Assembly: GCA_949130485.1 (NCBI GenBank)
Contig: OX422205.1
Span: forward strand, 2,772,415 to 2,836,414
DNA from: Agelas oroides
Lineage: Eukaryota; Porifera; Demospongiae; Agelasida; Agelasidae
Length of the DNA: 64,000 nt
Direction: 5' to 3'
Position numbers and translations under genes: made by a program. How positions within the stretch are numbered: the first letter of the stretch is position 1; the number at the start of each line of letters is the position of its first letter. Below the pieces are notes generated by a model. The model saw only the letters and a list, made by a program, of their open reading frames with translations. It was not told where the DNA came from and ran no database searches. This document shows positions 1 through 10,597 of the stretch, piece by piece.

Positions 1-548
1 ATGAACACGCTTAAATTCATTTGCAACGGATGCATATACGTGTTGCAGACGTTTACGGAGATTTGTGGAGCAAAGATTTTTCACTGACGGTAACACGCTC
101 AGAGTTTGGCACAGTAGCGAAGTAAGCACAACAGCTATGCGCGGATGGACATACGGTCACAACCACTGGTAGCATCGCTTTGTTTACGCAAAAAGTGTAG
201 ATGCAAAGTTGATTTACAGATGCCTAGAATCTGTTGTGATGGGGTTTTTGGTGCCATTTGCTGTAACCAGCCTCCAGGTGGTATTTGAAGATATCTGGTA
301 GTAGATTAGGAATAGTAGAGCTGCTTTTTCTGTGTTCCAGCATGGCAAATAGATGATTTCAGTATTTTCAGACAACTGGTAGAAAGCTGTGAAATGGACT
401 GGTGACATGACCTGTAGCATACAATGTGCTTGAAGTATATTTCTATGAAGCTACGTATTTCTAAGTGCAAAGTACAGCACACCACTTTAAACTGGGTTGC
501 AGGTGCTAGGTACAAATTTGTTCATTGGTAAAATAGGTTTCCATCAGA
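1..548. other. no recognisable feature
   Basis: Intergenic or intronic DNA. I see no coding signal, long repeat or RNA gene here; the open frames are short and do not resemble known domains. Confidence 0.4.
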
Positions 549-956
549 TTGCTAGTCCAGAAGCATTGTCTCAAAGCCCTTGCAGCGCTTGTAGACTGTG
601 CAAAGCACCCAATGTCAAGACCTTCCACCAGTAACAATGAAAACAGAAAGCTTGTCAAGCCTTTACACACCAAGCGTATATGCATGCCCACTGAATGTAA
701 AGCAAATGACAAGAAATTTAGGCAAGTATATTTTGCATCCAATTGCCAGGCTCCTCAAACCCGATCAATAAATGTTTTAATGAGTACCAATCAGATCAGT
801 ACACTAGTTGAAGACAGTAATGCTGAAAAGGATAAAATAAAGGAAGTTGAAGAACCGGATCACACATTTTGTTTGAGAAGGAGTGATGCAGATGACACGA
901 CACAACTTTTCTTTACAGTTACAGTAGCCTATCAACTATATAGCTACCTACAGTAA
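549..956 (+). CDS. unrecognised 135-residue open frame
   Basis: An open frame with fairly protein-like composition, rich in Lys, Asp, Glu and Ser, with several cysteines near the start (CLKALAALVDCAKHP region). I do not recognise the family. It ends at a stop at 954-956 with no convincing donor. It could be an exon of a decayed element, an unplaced host exon or chance. Its position upstream of the CIP2A exons is compatible with a 5' exon, but it does not resemble the expected CIP2A N-terminus. Confidence 0.2.
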   Translation: MLVQKHCLKALAALVDCAKHPMSRPSTSNNENRKLVKPLHTKRICMPTECKANDKKFRQVYFASNCQAPQTRSINVLMSTNQISTLVEDSNAEKDKIKEVEEPDHTFCLRRSDADDTTQLFFTVTVAYQLYSYLQ

Positions 957-1440
957 GCTAATATACTAATTCACATCTAGATCTTCTCATCTGCATGTCT
1001 AACAGTGGTGCTGTTCATCATAGTAAGGTATGGGACACTTTGTGTCAATGTATCTCCACTTGCGGTAATTAATCACATCAACCAACTTGTATAAATTTTG
1101 GCTGTAACCCATAGCTATAACATTAAAACTTTGTACACAGCTTTTACGCTCATTGCTCTATATGACAGTGGGCAGAGTTACCATGTTTCGTACTTACGCA
1201 GCCCAGGGCAACTCAAATACACCGAACACAAGCTCCAGCAAAATGGACCATGACAACAAACACCATCTTTATCTTCCAAACGGTGCTTTTCGAAGCTCTG
1301 CCTAGCATCACTTTATTACATCCATGCACAACACGAAAAAAGCTTACCTTCAACATATAACCTTGCTTCAGTGGTCCAAAGGACTGGCTGAAGTTCTCTG
1401 TGTCGGCCATGTTCACACTACTTCCGCTACCCGATTTATA
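957..1440. other. no recognisable feature
   Basis: AT-rich DNA without a supported gene. Short overlapping open frames on both strands look like chance. Confidence 0.4.
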
Positions 1441-1850
1441 TTACGTCATCTGCAGATGAAATCGCGGAAATACGTACGCTGGCAATTCCACTCCAGGGAG
1501 GTCTTGGTTACGCTTACCTTCCTGGTAAGCCCAGAGTTCCTTCCTCTTCTCAGGGAATGCTTCACAAAACACACAGGCATAGGTGTCAAAACACTGGAGC
1601 CAGCTCAATAGATCAGGTACTTCCCTCCGGCTGCTCCTCACGATCTGGCCACCCTGGAACACTTCCTGAGGAGTACAGCTCTGCCATGTCGACATGTTTC
1701 CCCCTCTGAATTTTTGCCACCAACTTGGCTGGTACTGCTGGTAGACCTTCGCCAACAATAAATGGCTGCGGTGGCACATCTTTCTGGTTGGCTGGGCATT
1801 TTACCACCGTTGGAGCTGGGTCCACTACGTCAGCAGGGTTGACCAAAGCT
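1441..1850 (-). mobile_element. old retroelement scrap, gag-like region
   Basis: On the minus strand two adjacent stretches resemble the region upstream of reverse transcriptase in tyrosine-recombinase (DIRS/Ngaro-like) retroelements of marine invertebrates. Hallmarks are GEGLPAVPAKLVAKIQRG followed by a VDMAEL motif, and REVPDLLSWLQCF followed by YACVFCEAFPEK and ELWAYQ. No reverse transcriptase or recombinase lies next to it, so this is an isolated broken fragment, apparently old. Family assignment is from memory of these motifs. Confidence 0.55.
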
Positions 1851-1989
1851 GACCCACTTCATCCCGTACCCTGAAGTGTTGGAATCTCCAAGCAGCCAGT
1901 GACTCTGCTGATGGCATCCTCCCAAGCCCCGACCCTGTACGGATGAGAGGGGAGGTAAAGGTCAAATGCTCCCAGTGCCTCTTCTTGGC

Positions 1990-2470
1990 CACCTGCTTCG
2001 GCTCCATCTGTCCCTTACTGTTGGGAACTCATAAGTCACCCCACTCCCCCGTTTTTCCCATTACTTCCGTGGGGTGGGTAAGAGCTCAAACACGATTGGG
2101 GATTTGTGAGTGAACTCCCCAGCCACTTGTGGGACTAGTAACAGACTATCACTCCCCCCTCGCTTGCAAGATTGTCCAAGACTCAGGAGCCCTCCGGACC
2201 ACCTATGGGTCTGGTTGGAGCCCCGGGACAGCTAAAGTTTGCTGCTCCCAACCATGTGTGGGGCTGAATCGGTGGGCCACCACCTATGGGGCTTAGTTGG
2301 ACTCACTACTCCCAACCACTTGTGGGATTGGATTGGAGGGCCACCACCTATGGGGCGTGTTTACCTTGGCACAATTTTCCTGGCACACAATCTTTGCTCT
2401 TCCGTGCTGTGCTGGAACCGCCATTTATATTTCTGCTCCCAGTCCGTACCCAGGAGGGATTATTGCAATG
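1990..2470. repeat. GC-richer region with imperfect direct repeats
   Basis: The phrase ccacctatgggg recurs near 2200, 2281 and 2343, with related cccaaccacttgtggga-type phrases between. It looks like decayed short tandem repeats and may be part of the neighbouring retroelement leader. No gene is supported. Confidence 0.4.
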
Positions 2471-2478
2471 TCTGGAAC

Positions 2479-2603
2479 CAAGAGCGCATAAGAACGGGCG
2501 CATACGTGTTACTATTTTAAGTACTGACGGTAAATTCCAACCGGTTTGGAATTTTACGTAGTTACACGCTCTTCCTCTAGCCGCCCGTTCTTATGCACTC
2601 TTG
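2479..2603. mobile_element. MITE family 1, internally deleted copy
   Basis: Ends are caagagcgcataagaacggg and its inverted counterpart ending tgcactcttg. The same family occurs at 29,341-29,601 and 55,011-55,259. Those copies are about 250-260 bp; this 125-bp copy lacks the left-central part but keeps the stretch around ggtaaattcc and the right arm. A target duplication is not evident. Confidence 0.85.
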
Positions 2604-2890
2604 CCAGAACTCGTAGGGTAGCCACGGGTATTATGAGACAGGAAATTAAAAAGTTTAATAACTTCATCATAACAACAGTTGATGCAACAAAATTTTATAC
2701 AGAGAATCTATATACACCTAAGACTACAGGGTGACCAAAATACATTTATAAAAAAAAAAAACAAGCAAATCATAATAAGCACACCAATACAATTGCCATA
2801 CAAAATGGGTATAATTATGGGACAACAGCCCCGATTGTGAGACATACAAGAAAAAGGAGTTTCCACTTTCTAAAACATAATAGTAGAACA

Positions 2891-3060
2891 TCACTTACAG
2901 TCTTCACAGAAGTGCGAGTCAGGTATACGACTTTTGCTTTTGATTTTAGTACACTTAAAGTAATACCACTTGCCACATCCTTCACACTCTTCCCACAAAT
3001 TTCCAACATCAGCTAAATATGAAAGGGCACATTTTGGACAGGACAGATAGCATCCTCTTC
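2891..3060 (-). CDS. C-terminal PHD-like zinc finger of the pogo element
   Basis: The minus strand reads CPKCALSYLADVGNLWEECE, then GCGKWYYFKCTK, then HFCEDCK and a stop at 2893-2891. The spacing of CxxC, CxxC and a final CxxC around a WY-F-KC core is that of a short PHD/treble-clef finger. Such fingers follow the charged tail in some pogo-like transposases of invertebrates. The frame differs from that of the neighbouring charged segment. Confidence 0.7.
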
Positions 3061-3154
3061 ATTATCGACAGTGTCTTGTACATCTACCAATTCAAGTCTC
3101 TCTGATAAATCATTCAATTATTCAAGACTCTTTTTTCCTACCTCTCTTAAGGTC

Positions 3155-3846
3155 TTATCCTTGAGTTTTCATTTTTTCTCTTTCTCTAATTGCTTCATTA
3201 TTTTTTTTCTTCTCTTTCTCTTTCTTCAATTTCTCTCTCTCAGCCTTTCTTTCTTCCCGCATTCTCTTTTTCTCAAGTTTCTGTCTTTCAATTTCAGCCT
3301 TTTCCTCCTCTCGAGCCTTTAAGTCATTCAGCACATCCACATCAGTGATGCACACGGCCTGCTGGTTCAAACCCTTCTTCTTGCCAGTTTTCAATTTTCA
3401 ATACAGTTTTCAATTTTGGAGATCCTGTTGATACAGTTTTCAATTTTGGAGATCCTGTTGATGCAGGCTCAGACACTTTCTCCAAAGATGTATCAGAACA
3501 TTTACACGCACTTGAGCATACTTCAGGATGGTTGATTTCATCCATGCATTATACTCCACATCATCGGAGATATCATAGTGTTCTTCATAGCGCCTTGCGA
3601 ACAATGCCTCCTTCTCTGGCGAAAAAAGAGAACTACCAGGAGGGGGGGTGCATCTGCTTTTTCTGATGAGCTGCCACAGGAAGCCTCATCTGCAGTACCA
3701 TTAGGGATTGGCTTCTCCGTTTGAAAAGCAGTAGATAGTTGTTGGTCATCCACCTCACTAGGATTGAAGGGATACACTCCTGCCTTCTTGAAGCCACTTA
3801 GGACATTCACAGGAGTAAAAGAGGTTGGATACGCTTGGGCTACCAT
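3155..3846 (-). CDS. pogo transposase C-terminal segment with charged helix
   Basis: AYPTSFTPVNVLSGFKKAGV followed by YPFNPSEVDD is the conserved post-catalytic motif of pogo/jerky-like transposases. Further along, QQAVCITDVDVLNDLKAREE leads into a Lys/Glu/Arg-rich helix that produces the long polypyrimidine tract on the + strand at 3150-3310. The pieces are in different frames, so the copy is broken. A short duplication of ttttcaattttggagatcct occurs near 3410-3450. Confidence 0.8.
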
Positions 3847-3923
3847 TGATGCCAGGACATCAGTGGTGATGACTCAACCGGGATGTTGCTTCATATAGTT
3901 GCCACATGCTTTATTAAAGCAGG

Positions 3924-4487
3924 TTAGCAGGTTTTGAATGATTTAAACACTCCAACATCTAAGGGCTGAAGCATATGCGAGGTATGCGCTGGCAAACACA
4001 AATGGGTCACGTTGTTTGCACAAGCCATCTCAATTAATTCAATCGAAATATGTGAGCTGTGGCCATCCTGGACTAAAAGAACAGGTCTCGCTGGTGGAAT
4101 GTTCTTAATAATGAATGCAAACCACTCAACAAATAGTTGGGAATTAATCCAGCCACTTTCGCTATTTTTAAAGAGAGTGTTTGGGATTGCACCTTCTTTG
4201 AGCTTGTCAGGCACACAGGATGAACCATCAAAGGAGGCAGCACAAATCCTGATGCTGACACTGTGGGTTTGCCCCTTTTCCGCTGCTGAAATAGCATACA
4301 CGTTTCTCTTACCCAATTCTGCCACTACTTTATTTGGCTTGAATACAACAGTTACACTGCTCTCGTCACAATTATAGATCTGCATGGGTTTAGAGATTAA
4401 GTTTAGCCTTCCATAAATTGCGCCAAGCTTGCCGAAGAAATCTGTTATCATGTCCTTGTTCGAAGGAATAGCCCTACAGTATGACAA
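3924..4487 (-). CDS. pogo transposase DDE_1 catalytic segment
   Basis: This 187-residue stretch is the core of a pogo/Tigger-type DDE_1 transposase. YNCDESSVTVV gives the first catalytic Asp region, VLLVQDGHSSH the second Asp, and HTSHMLQPLDVGVFKSFK the typical third-acid region LQPLDVGVF. The segment between them (GQTHSVSIRICAAS, IPNTLF, GWINSQLFVEWF) also fits the family. It catalyses cut-and-paste of the surrounding element. It is collinear with the HTH upstream and the C-terminal segment downstream on the minus strand. Confidence 0.92.
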   Translation of the reverse strand: MSYCRAIPSNKDMITDFFGKLGAIYGRLNLISKPMQIYNCDESSVTVVFKPNKVVAELGKRNVYAISAAEKGQTHSVSIRICAASFDGSSCVPDKLKEGAIPNTLFKNSESGWINSQLFVEWFAFIIKNIPPARPVLLVQDGHSSHISIELIEMACANNVTHLCLPAHTSHMLQPLDVGVFKSFKTC

Positions 4488-4662
4488 AGGCTGTGGTGAC
4501 TTTATGGTTAGCTTTGAGTGGCGTCTCGTGAAGCCTTCAAACCAGGCCCTGCCTGCACTTCCTCACGGAATGGATGGAAGCGTTTGCTCTTTTCAACAAT
4601 AGTATAGGCCATGCCCATTACTCCTTCTCTGCTAATTCCATAGCCCATTTCACTCATCTGTA

Positions 4663-4884
4663 TCAGGTAACTACCAATCTCTCTTCCTCCCCTTCTGTTA
4701 ACACCGTGGGAGGTCCAGGCCTACAATTTAACTCGACGGAGCCTATTACTCGTCTTCTTAGGCTTTCCACTGGCAGATTGTAAAGGCGAACCGGAGCCGT
4801 CTCTCTCAGGCCTTTTCCTTCTTTCTGCACACAGTTTACTGCTGCAGCCATACTTACATCAGACCATTGCTTGCGCTTAGCCAT
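4663..4884 (-). CDS. pogo transposase N-terminal HTH segment
   Basis: Starts with MAKRKQWSD at 4884 and reads through a psq/CENP-B-type helix-turn-helix (SMAAAVNCV ... VESLRRRVIGSVEL), then RPGPPTVLTEGEEERL, a phrase typical of this pogo subfamily just before the second DNA-binding helix. It would bind the transposon ends in the nucleus. A short frame disturbance lies between KGLRE and the RLYN segment. The continuation toward the DDE core, between 4663 and 4487, is degraded. Confidence 0.85.
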   Translation of the reverse strand: MAKRKQWSDVSMAAAVNCVQKEGKGLRETAPVRLYNLPVESLRRRVIGSVELNCRPGPPTVLTEGEEERLVVT

Positions 4885-6603
4885 TTTTTAAAAAGTGAAG
4901 ATGGGGGTTACTTAGGTACCTGTTCTTTTGCTCAGAGAAGTCTGCTGGCAAGATAACTCTCTCTTTGTGATCAAACGCCACGAGGTAGTTCAAAATTGTG
5001 TTTTGTGCGCATGCTCAACGTTTGGATGTGAAATTACAGTGGGCTTCAGTTTATGCCTGCTACAACATTTTGAAGTGATAAGGATCACTTTTTGTGGAAG
5101 TGTCTCAATACCCACCAACTCGTAATACCCGCGCCTACCCTACTGTAGCTTTGGAATGGAAGCATACAATTTTATAGCGCGCATAATTGGTTGCGATGGA
5201 AAAGTGATCAGCTTGTTCTCTGCGCTCTGTATTGGGAGCCATCATGCCATCATACGCAGAGGCCGCCAACTAAGACAACTGTATGTATTGTGGAGGTGTT
5301 TGGCAAGGCAGAAGTTGGCAAATGCTTTAGCATGTGCTGCTACCTTGCCAAAACTTCTGTTCATGCTGTACCGTGAACCGAGGCGTGTGTGGTCGTTTGA
5401 AAGGCAAGTCACCGTTAATAACGTTATATTATAAAATGAACATTGATGCTGACTAGCCTCGTTCCCAGGCTCTCCCCGGGATTCACTTTGTTCACTGACT
5501 CTGAGGACAGAAGGCACATGATTACCACGTGACAGAACATGCTGATGCGCTATGCGCGCATTCGCGCGCGCCGAACTGAACTTATGCTGGCACTGGCAGT
5601 GTACAGGCTACGCATGCCAATATGTAGGGTTTGGCATTGCAGAATGAAGTCTTCATGCAAGCTAAAACAAATGGAAAGCACAGCCAATGTAGAAGAAAAG
5701 TACTAAACTCCCTGATAAAGTAAAATATGCACAAGATTCACTGAAATGAAATCGTGCAAAATTTTAGATGCATATCTAGCTGAAGATGAGAACAGTGACA
5801 CAAGCAAAGTGCTACTGTGTCTTCAAATTTGGTAGAGATCTGTGACAGTCTTGGAAACTTGGATCTTTGTGTCCTGCATCTAAAGAGAACAATGGGAATA
5901 GTAAACATCGGATTAATGAGAATGAAATTCCTAGCATTCAGCAATGACATAATACGCACTGCCACACCGGCCCATGGTGATCATGTGATATTGACAACGT
6001 GCTGTACGATATTCCAAGAGCAACAACCATGAATACAAGCTACAACTAGTGCTATATGGACGAAGTCAATGTGGGCACATGGATTTTTCAACAAAACTGA
6101 AGCCGCCTGGCTAGTCAAAATTGCTTCTCATGAACAACCGACCATTAAACTAGCAATGTACAGGTCTAGCCTGTCAGATGGCTTCAGCACAGTTGAAACC
6201 TGAATGCACTCATCATGACTTCATTCATAGAATCATTCTTGTTTGTAGCACTAATTCACAATTCTTGCCCTTGGAATGTCATCACAGCACATTAATTGCC
6301 ACTATGATGTGACGTCATGTCTCCCTCCTGTTCACAGAAGGGTCTGGTGACTTGATGAGCTTTCGTGTGTTGAGTGCGGTCGATCATACAGATGGCTGTA
6401 AATCACTCAGCTACTTAATTTTGTTGTCTACCGGTCTCGTGTCCAAACCTAACCAACAGAGAAAGGGTCTTGTGACAAAAGCCAGAATCCTTGTGCTGAA
6501 GCTTTGTAATTTTAGATGAAGGATAAATAAATGCTTTGTGTTGAAGAATCGCAAGTTTTTAGCAGCACAATTGAAGTACTTTTACTTGCTCCTGCATTAT
6601 ATT

Positions 6604-7022
6604 TAGTCTCACAAGCTAGACCCACTTCCGCTAAAAGGGAAGGGTCTGGTGAACTGCATACACAAGCCGTGTCCCGCCGCACTGTACAGTGCGGTACAAT
6701 CACATTGCAGTATTTTGTCACATGACGCATTACATGACTGTTTGAGTAGCAATAGCAATCTTGAAAATGGTGAAAGAGAGCTAGGGCATATTTTCCGCTA
6801 CTGCAGAAGCTGTAAAAACACTTTGACTATACTTATCAGGGAGCGTGCTTACTTCGACTACACTTCGACGTGCTTACTCCGCAACAGGTAAATTCAAGAG
6901 TGCATTATTTGATATCTGGTTACGTCATCCAGCTAATTGCATTCCAGTGGGACATGGCTTGTATACGCAGTTCACCAGACCCTTCCCTTCTTTTGCGGAA
7001 GTGGGTTGGGCCTGCAAGACTA
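6604..7022. mobile_element. 419-bp MITE with exact 9-bp TSD
   Basis: The flanking 9-mer cattatatt is present at 6595-6603 and 7023-7031. Inverted ends start tagtctcacaagctagaccc on the left and tagtcttgcaggcccaaccc on the right, and similarity continues for about 65 bp (acccacttccgc, gggaagggtctggtgaactg). It sits inside the 5454-8848 element. An 80-bp relative is at 40,155-40,234. Confidence 0.88.
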
Positions 7023-7555
7023 CATTATATTACTGATTAAAAATCTGGAGTAAGCATTTGGCTTGTGTCAGCAGACACTTTTTGGTGAAAGGGTGGGGTT
7101 TAACTAAAGAGTAAGCAGGTACCAATTTTAAGTTCTCTTTCAAAAGCTAGCAATCAGCTTCTCCTCTGAGTGCATTCCGCAAACACACTAACCCTCTGAG
7201 AAGCCACCTGACCCTTCCCTGTGCATGACACTGAACACAATCTGTGCTGTGGTTGGTTTGGTCTGGCTTACGTGATCATCAGCCAAGGCATAAAGTTAAT
7301 GACACCCACCATGGAGTTACTCCAGCTCCTTGGGGAGAAAATTGCAATCCCAACAAACTCTGCATTGTTGATAAACAATTTGATAGCTTCCATGTAGCTT
7401 CTTCTGATCTAAACTAAGGCCATACTTCATCCAAACATCATCCCAAACAGCGATAAATGGAAAAATCACTTCAATTCTGATGATCTGTTGTCATCAAAGT
7501 TTGCATGGCCAAGATGCTTGAGCACTTCAAGCTGGGGTGTCATCAAGAGTATGTA

Positions 7556-7620
7556 GCCTGCCAGTGGCACACATGTAACTTATATAAATCATTGTACATA
7601 CATGTGTGCCACTGGCAGGC
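7556..7620. repeat. perfect 22-bp inverted repeat, 21-nt loop
   Basis: The arms 7556-7577 and 7599-7620 are perfect complements (gcctgccagtggcacacatg plus two bases). The transcript of either strand would fold into a strong hairpin. It may be a compact foldback element or a hairpin RNA precursor; neither can be decided from sequence. Confidence 0.85.
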
Positions 7621-7793
7621 ACAGATCCCATATTTCTACCTCAACTATCAGACTATCACTTTGCAGGTGCATTTTAGACTAGCTTTACATAAATTTCGCC
7701 CTCACCTTGCTTTTCTGTGTTTTGGACACACCAACTTTCCCTCTTACATACACTCGAGTAATGCATTACGTAATCACAGCGCACGTGCCTGAC

Positions 7794-8378
7794 CTCAGAA
7801 TCGGTGAACAAAGTGAAACCCGGCTCTCCCCTCGCCCCGACGAAAAATAAAAACGGAGGGGGAGAGCCTGGTACCAATTCACACGTGATATCGCGGCACG
7901 ATGACGTCACAGCAATAATTACAAAAGCCGTGACGCAATTATGCAGTCACGTGATTGGCTGACTCGAACAGCTACACTATTTCTACTGAAACAAGTGAGC
8001 TGTGACTGCGTCAGTGAGACCTTGGCACGACTCAAACAGCAGCGACGGCGGAGAAGTACCCAGTACGTAGGTAAGACTTTGCCTATTTACTGTTACCATG
8101 TTCCGCTTTGAAAAAAATTGCAACGAGGCTATGAAGAAAGACTTTAGTTGGCTAGCGCTACACTCTGGCGTACAAAATAAACTCACAACCACATTTTAAA
8201 GCTCCAACATAGCTACACAACAAAAAACGAGTTGTAGTAACAAACTCCTAACTTGAGAGTACCTCGCGGCTACTTCGCGGTCTTCACGTGAGTGACGTTT
8301 CAGGTTATTTAATAGTTAGTGCAAAGTAGTCGTGCCACGATATCACGTGCGAATCGATACCAGGCTCTCCCCAGAGGA
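7794..8378. repeat. internal foldback built from TIR modules
   Basis: 7794-7875 is an inverted copy of the left terminal region of the 5454 element (aacaaagtgaaacccggctc matching gattcactttgttcactg). Next, gagcctggtaccaattcaca (7868 on) is inverted at 8366 downward as gataccaggctctcc with acgtgatatcg shared. The 7.87-8.37 kb segment is thus a foldback embedded in the larger element, showing repeated rearrangement of the same ends. Confidence 0.65.
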
Positions 8379-9111
8379 GGTCTGACACTTGTGATGTCAT
8401 ATACATCAACACGTGATCCTGATTGTCAAGTTAATTACTAACCTCCTGCATTCCATTGCTTCAAGAGCGATTTCTGGGAATCAGAAGCTTCTAGCGTGCT
8501 GGGTTCACTCGGGTTGGGGGGTATTTTCAACCATACTGAAGCTGTCTATTAGGTCGAGATCAATCACTGCCGCTCATCTAGCTCTCAACAGCCACATAAA
8601 TGCCGTTTGGAGGTCACAAAGGTGTGCAATGTTACTTCTGACTGGCAAGACACTTTCAGCATCATGAAAACCCCCCTAAACCCATCATGATCTTTGTCAC
8701 ACAGCGTTTCCGATTGTTGTATTGATGGTTTTTAGTCCTTGGAATGTTCATTAATGCATCGCGCACGTGACTGTGTCGGACCTCCTCTGGGCTCTCCCCT
8801 CCGTTTTTATTTTTCGTCAGGGCGACGGGAGAGCCTGGAACGAGGCTAGATGCTGACAGCAATGCATGCAATCAGTCTTGTGAGTACTCGGAACGTCCAT
8901 GATAATATTGGCCATGGTAAGATTGATGAGCAGGTGCTTCTTGAAGAGGCATCAAAGAGCAATCATTGGGTGCTGTTGCTGTTGTGGCATAAGTCTGGTC
9001 TGATGGGTCATCATGCCTGCTAGTGTGGAAAACATTTGTTTCTGAAATTCCAGCATATCTTTCCTTTGTTCACTTTCTCTTTCTGCCATCTTCTCCTCTA
9101 GTTCATTGCCG

Positions 9112-9507
9112 TCATTCTTCTATCAGTGTCACTGTTGTTAAACTTATCACCTTCATCAGAATCAGGCCTGTCAGATTGCAAAGAGGTGTCGATTGTATGA
9201 GGGGGGCATGTTGCCGGCCTATGAGCAAGAGTGCTGTGCAATGCTTCAAAAAACTTCCACCTTTTTTTCCTTCCCCTGTTTTACCATGTTTGTCAATAAT
9301 TTTTCGGTATTCCCCTTTCAGCTTTTTGATTTTGTCCTGACACTGGTCCCTAATGCGTTCATACCAATGTGCAGCGTCTCTCATTTCACTCGCAATTTTG
9401 GCGAACACTTGAGTGTTTCGCTTGCATCCTTCAAGCTGAGCCTGAATATTGTCTTGTCCCCATACTTCAATCAACTTCAGTGTCTCTTCGTCACCCCACA
9501 ATGCCAT
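9112..9507 (-). CDS. Myb/SANT-like gene fragment of a PIF-Harbinger element
   Basis: From 9507, MALWGDEETLKLIEVWGQDN then IQAQLEGCKRN, VFAKIASEMRDAA, QCQDKIKKLKGEYRKI and DKHGKTG. This is the trihelix/MADF-like Myb_DNA-bind_4 domain encoded by the second gene of PIF-Harbinger transposons, whose product binds the element's ends and partners the DDE protein. About 85 residues of the domain are present; the tail beyond residue 90 is degraded. No Harbinger transposase was found in this window, so it is an orphan remnant. Confidence 0.8.
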   Translation of the reverse strand: MALWGDEETLKLIEVWGQDNIQAQLEGCKRNTQVFAKIASEMRDAAHWYERIRDQCQDKIKKLKGEYRKIIDKHGKTGEGKKGGSFLKHCTALLLIGRQHAPLIQSTPLCNLTGLILMKVISLTTVTLIEE

Positions 9508-9719
9508 TATTTTCTGATCAAGGATACTCTTGCATTTTTGTTGTGACTATTCCACTAGTGCAGCAGCTTTTACATAATTGAATTAGCAAAAATTCCAAGA
9601 ATTGAATTTCTTCTGCTATATTTGATCTATCCCTTCTGAATGCATGGGTATGTGGGCACACAGATGAAGCACATGGTTTCACATTGAGATACGTTTGTGT
9701 GGCCTGACCAATCAATTAT

Positions 9720-9930
9720 TGCTTGCTCCAGCCTTGCAGGTGGAAGTGGGCGGGTCTAGGCACAGGATGCTGTGCACATGGTAGTTCTTGTGGCTGTCCC
9801 TTGGTTGGGCCTGTATCTTCACCTTTGCACAAACGTGCTTGAAAAATGCTCCTCTCACCTTGTAGAGGCTCCATTCTGTAGGCAGTTTCACAGTCTTACA
9901 GGGCATTGACTGGTTGAGATCTCTGCTTAT
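9720..9930. repeat. diverged copy of the repeat at 10,080-10,260
   Basis: The two stretches share cttggttgggcctg / ggctgggcc, gtagaggctccattctgtag / gtagcgcctccatttctg and aggcagttt phrases in the same order and orientation. A third copy is at 37,490-37,680. It appears to be internal sequence of the TTAA-flanked family next to it. Confidence 0.5.
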
Positions 9931-10413
9931 TTAACCCTTTGAACACTGATGACGAGTATTCGTCATGCAACTTTGGCTGCATGTTATCAGTTGGTGCAAT
10001 CCGTTTTGAAGATAAGTATTGCACTAGCAAAAAAGGTGGGATAGGGGGAGGTGGGCGGGCATTGTCATGACATACCGTTTCACATGGTGGCTGTCTTGGC
10101 TGGCTGTAGAAAGGCTTTGGTCGGCACTGGCTGGGCCATCTCTCTCCTTTGTAGCACAAACAGGTGTAGAAACCACTCCTCTCCCTTTGTAGCGCCTCCA
10201 TTTCTGGCACTGTAGGCAGTTTTCAGTCAGGAGAAGCGTTTACTGGTCGGAGAGCTCTGACCATTGAAGGAGTGGGTCACGAAGAGAATTCATGGAAGAA
10301 CCCCTGGCTCAAGTTTCCAGTACCAGCTCCCAGCAGAAGTGGAAATATTGATCATCCAAGGTCAAAAACACCTAACAATGAAACTCAGTGTATATTCAGT
10401 GTTTAATGGTTAA
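9931..10413. mobile_element. piggyBac-like TTAA-flanked element
   Basis: It begins TTAACCCTTTGAACACTGAT at 9931 and ends at a TTAA at 10,410-10,413; the right end read inward is ttaaccattaaacactgaat. TTAA on both sides and CCCTTT-type ends fit piggyBac insertion. A relative starts at 37,343. The minus strand has a Cys-containing stretch (ENCLQCQKW), possibly a relic of a transposase tail, but no domain can be claimed. Confidence 0.55.
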
Positions 10414-10597
10414 GACTCACTAATGAGTGGTGTGTTATAGGGTCACAAATCAACACAGAATGGACAATGGGTGCAATGTAAGTACTAACCCCCAGCAGGA
10501 GTGGAGAAATGCTCCAAAGTCAACAACTGGCCTCTGCAGAAAGGCTTGTAGAGATTACACATACATGTTGCCACATAAACCTACCCATAGTCCAGGA

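Larger units (their letters stand above)
2616..5140 (-). mobile_element. pogo-superfamily DNA transposon with TA duplication
   Basis: Inverted ends are gggtagccacgggtattatg (from 2616) and, read on the minus strand from 5140, gggtaggcgcgggtattacg. Both are flanked by TA (2614-2615 and 5141-5142), as expected for Tc1/mariner/pogo insertion. The minus strand carries, in order, an N-terminal HTH, a DDE_1 transposase core, a conserved C-terminal segment, a charged helical tail and a C-terminal zinc finger. The coding region is split over several frames, so the copy is no longer intact. It inserted 10 bp beyond the right end of the neighbouring MITE copy. Confidence 0.88.
5454..8848. mobile_element. 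3.4 kb TIR element with exact 9-bp TSD (Mutator-like)
   Basis: Left end tagcctcgttcccaggctct (from 5454) and right end, read inward on the minus strand from 8848, tagcctcgttccaggctctc. The flanks carry the identical 9-mer gatgctgac at 5445-5453 and 8849-8857. Nine-base duplications are typical of Mutator-like elements; that assignment is inference, because no transposase is present. Other TIR modules are nested inside (6604-7022, 7794-8378). Two tiny members of the same end family lie at 13,089-13,148 and 43,121-43,156. No gene is visible inside. Confidence 0.85.

Noticed and set aside
3071-3322. Ser/Phe/Leu-rich + strand frame
   Set aside because: Antisense shadow of the Lys/Glu-rich helix of the pogo transposase.
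4012-4377. 121-residue + strand frame
   Set aside because: Antisense of the DDE_1 core.
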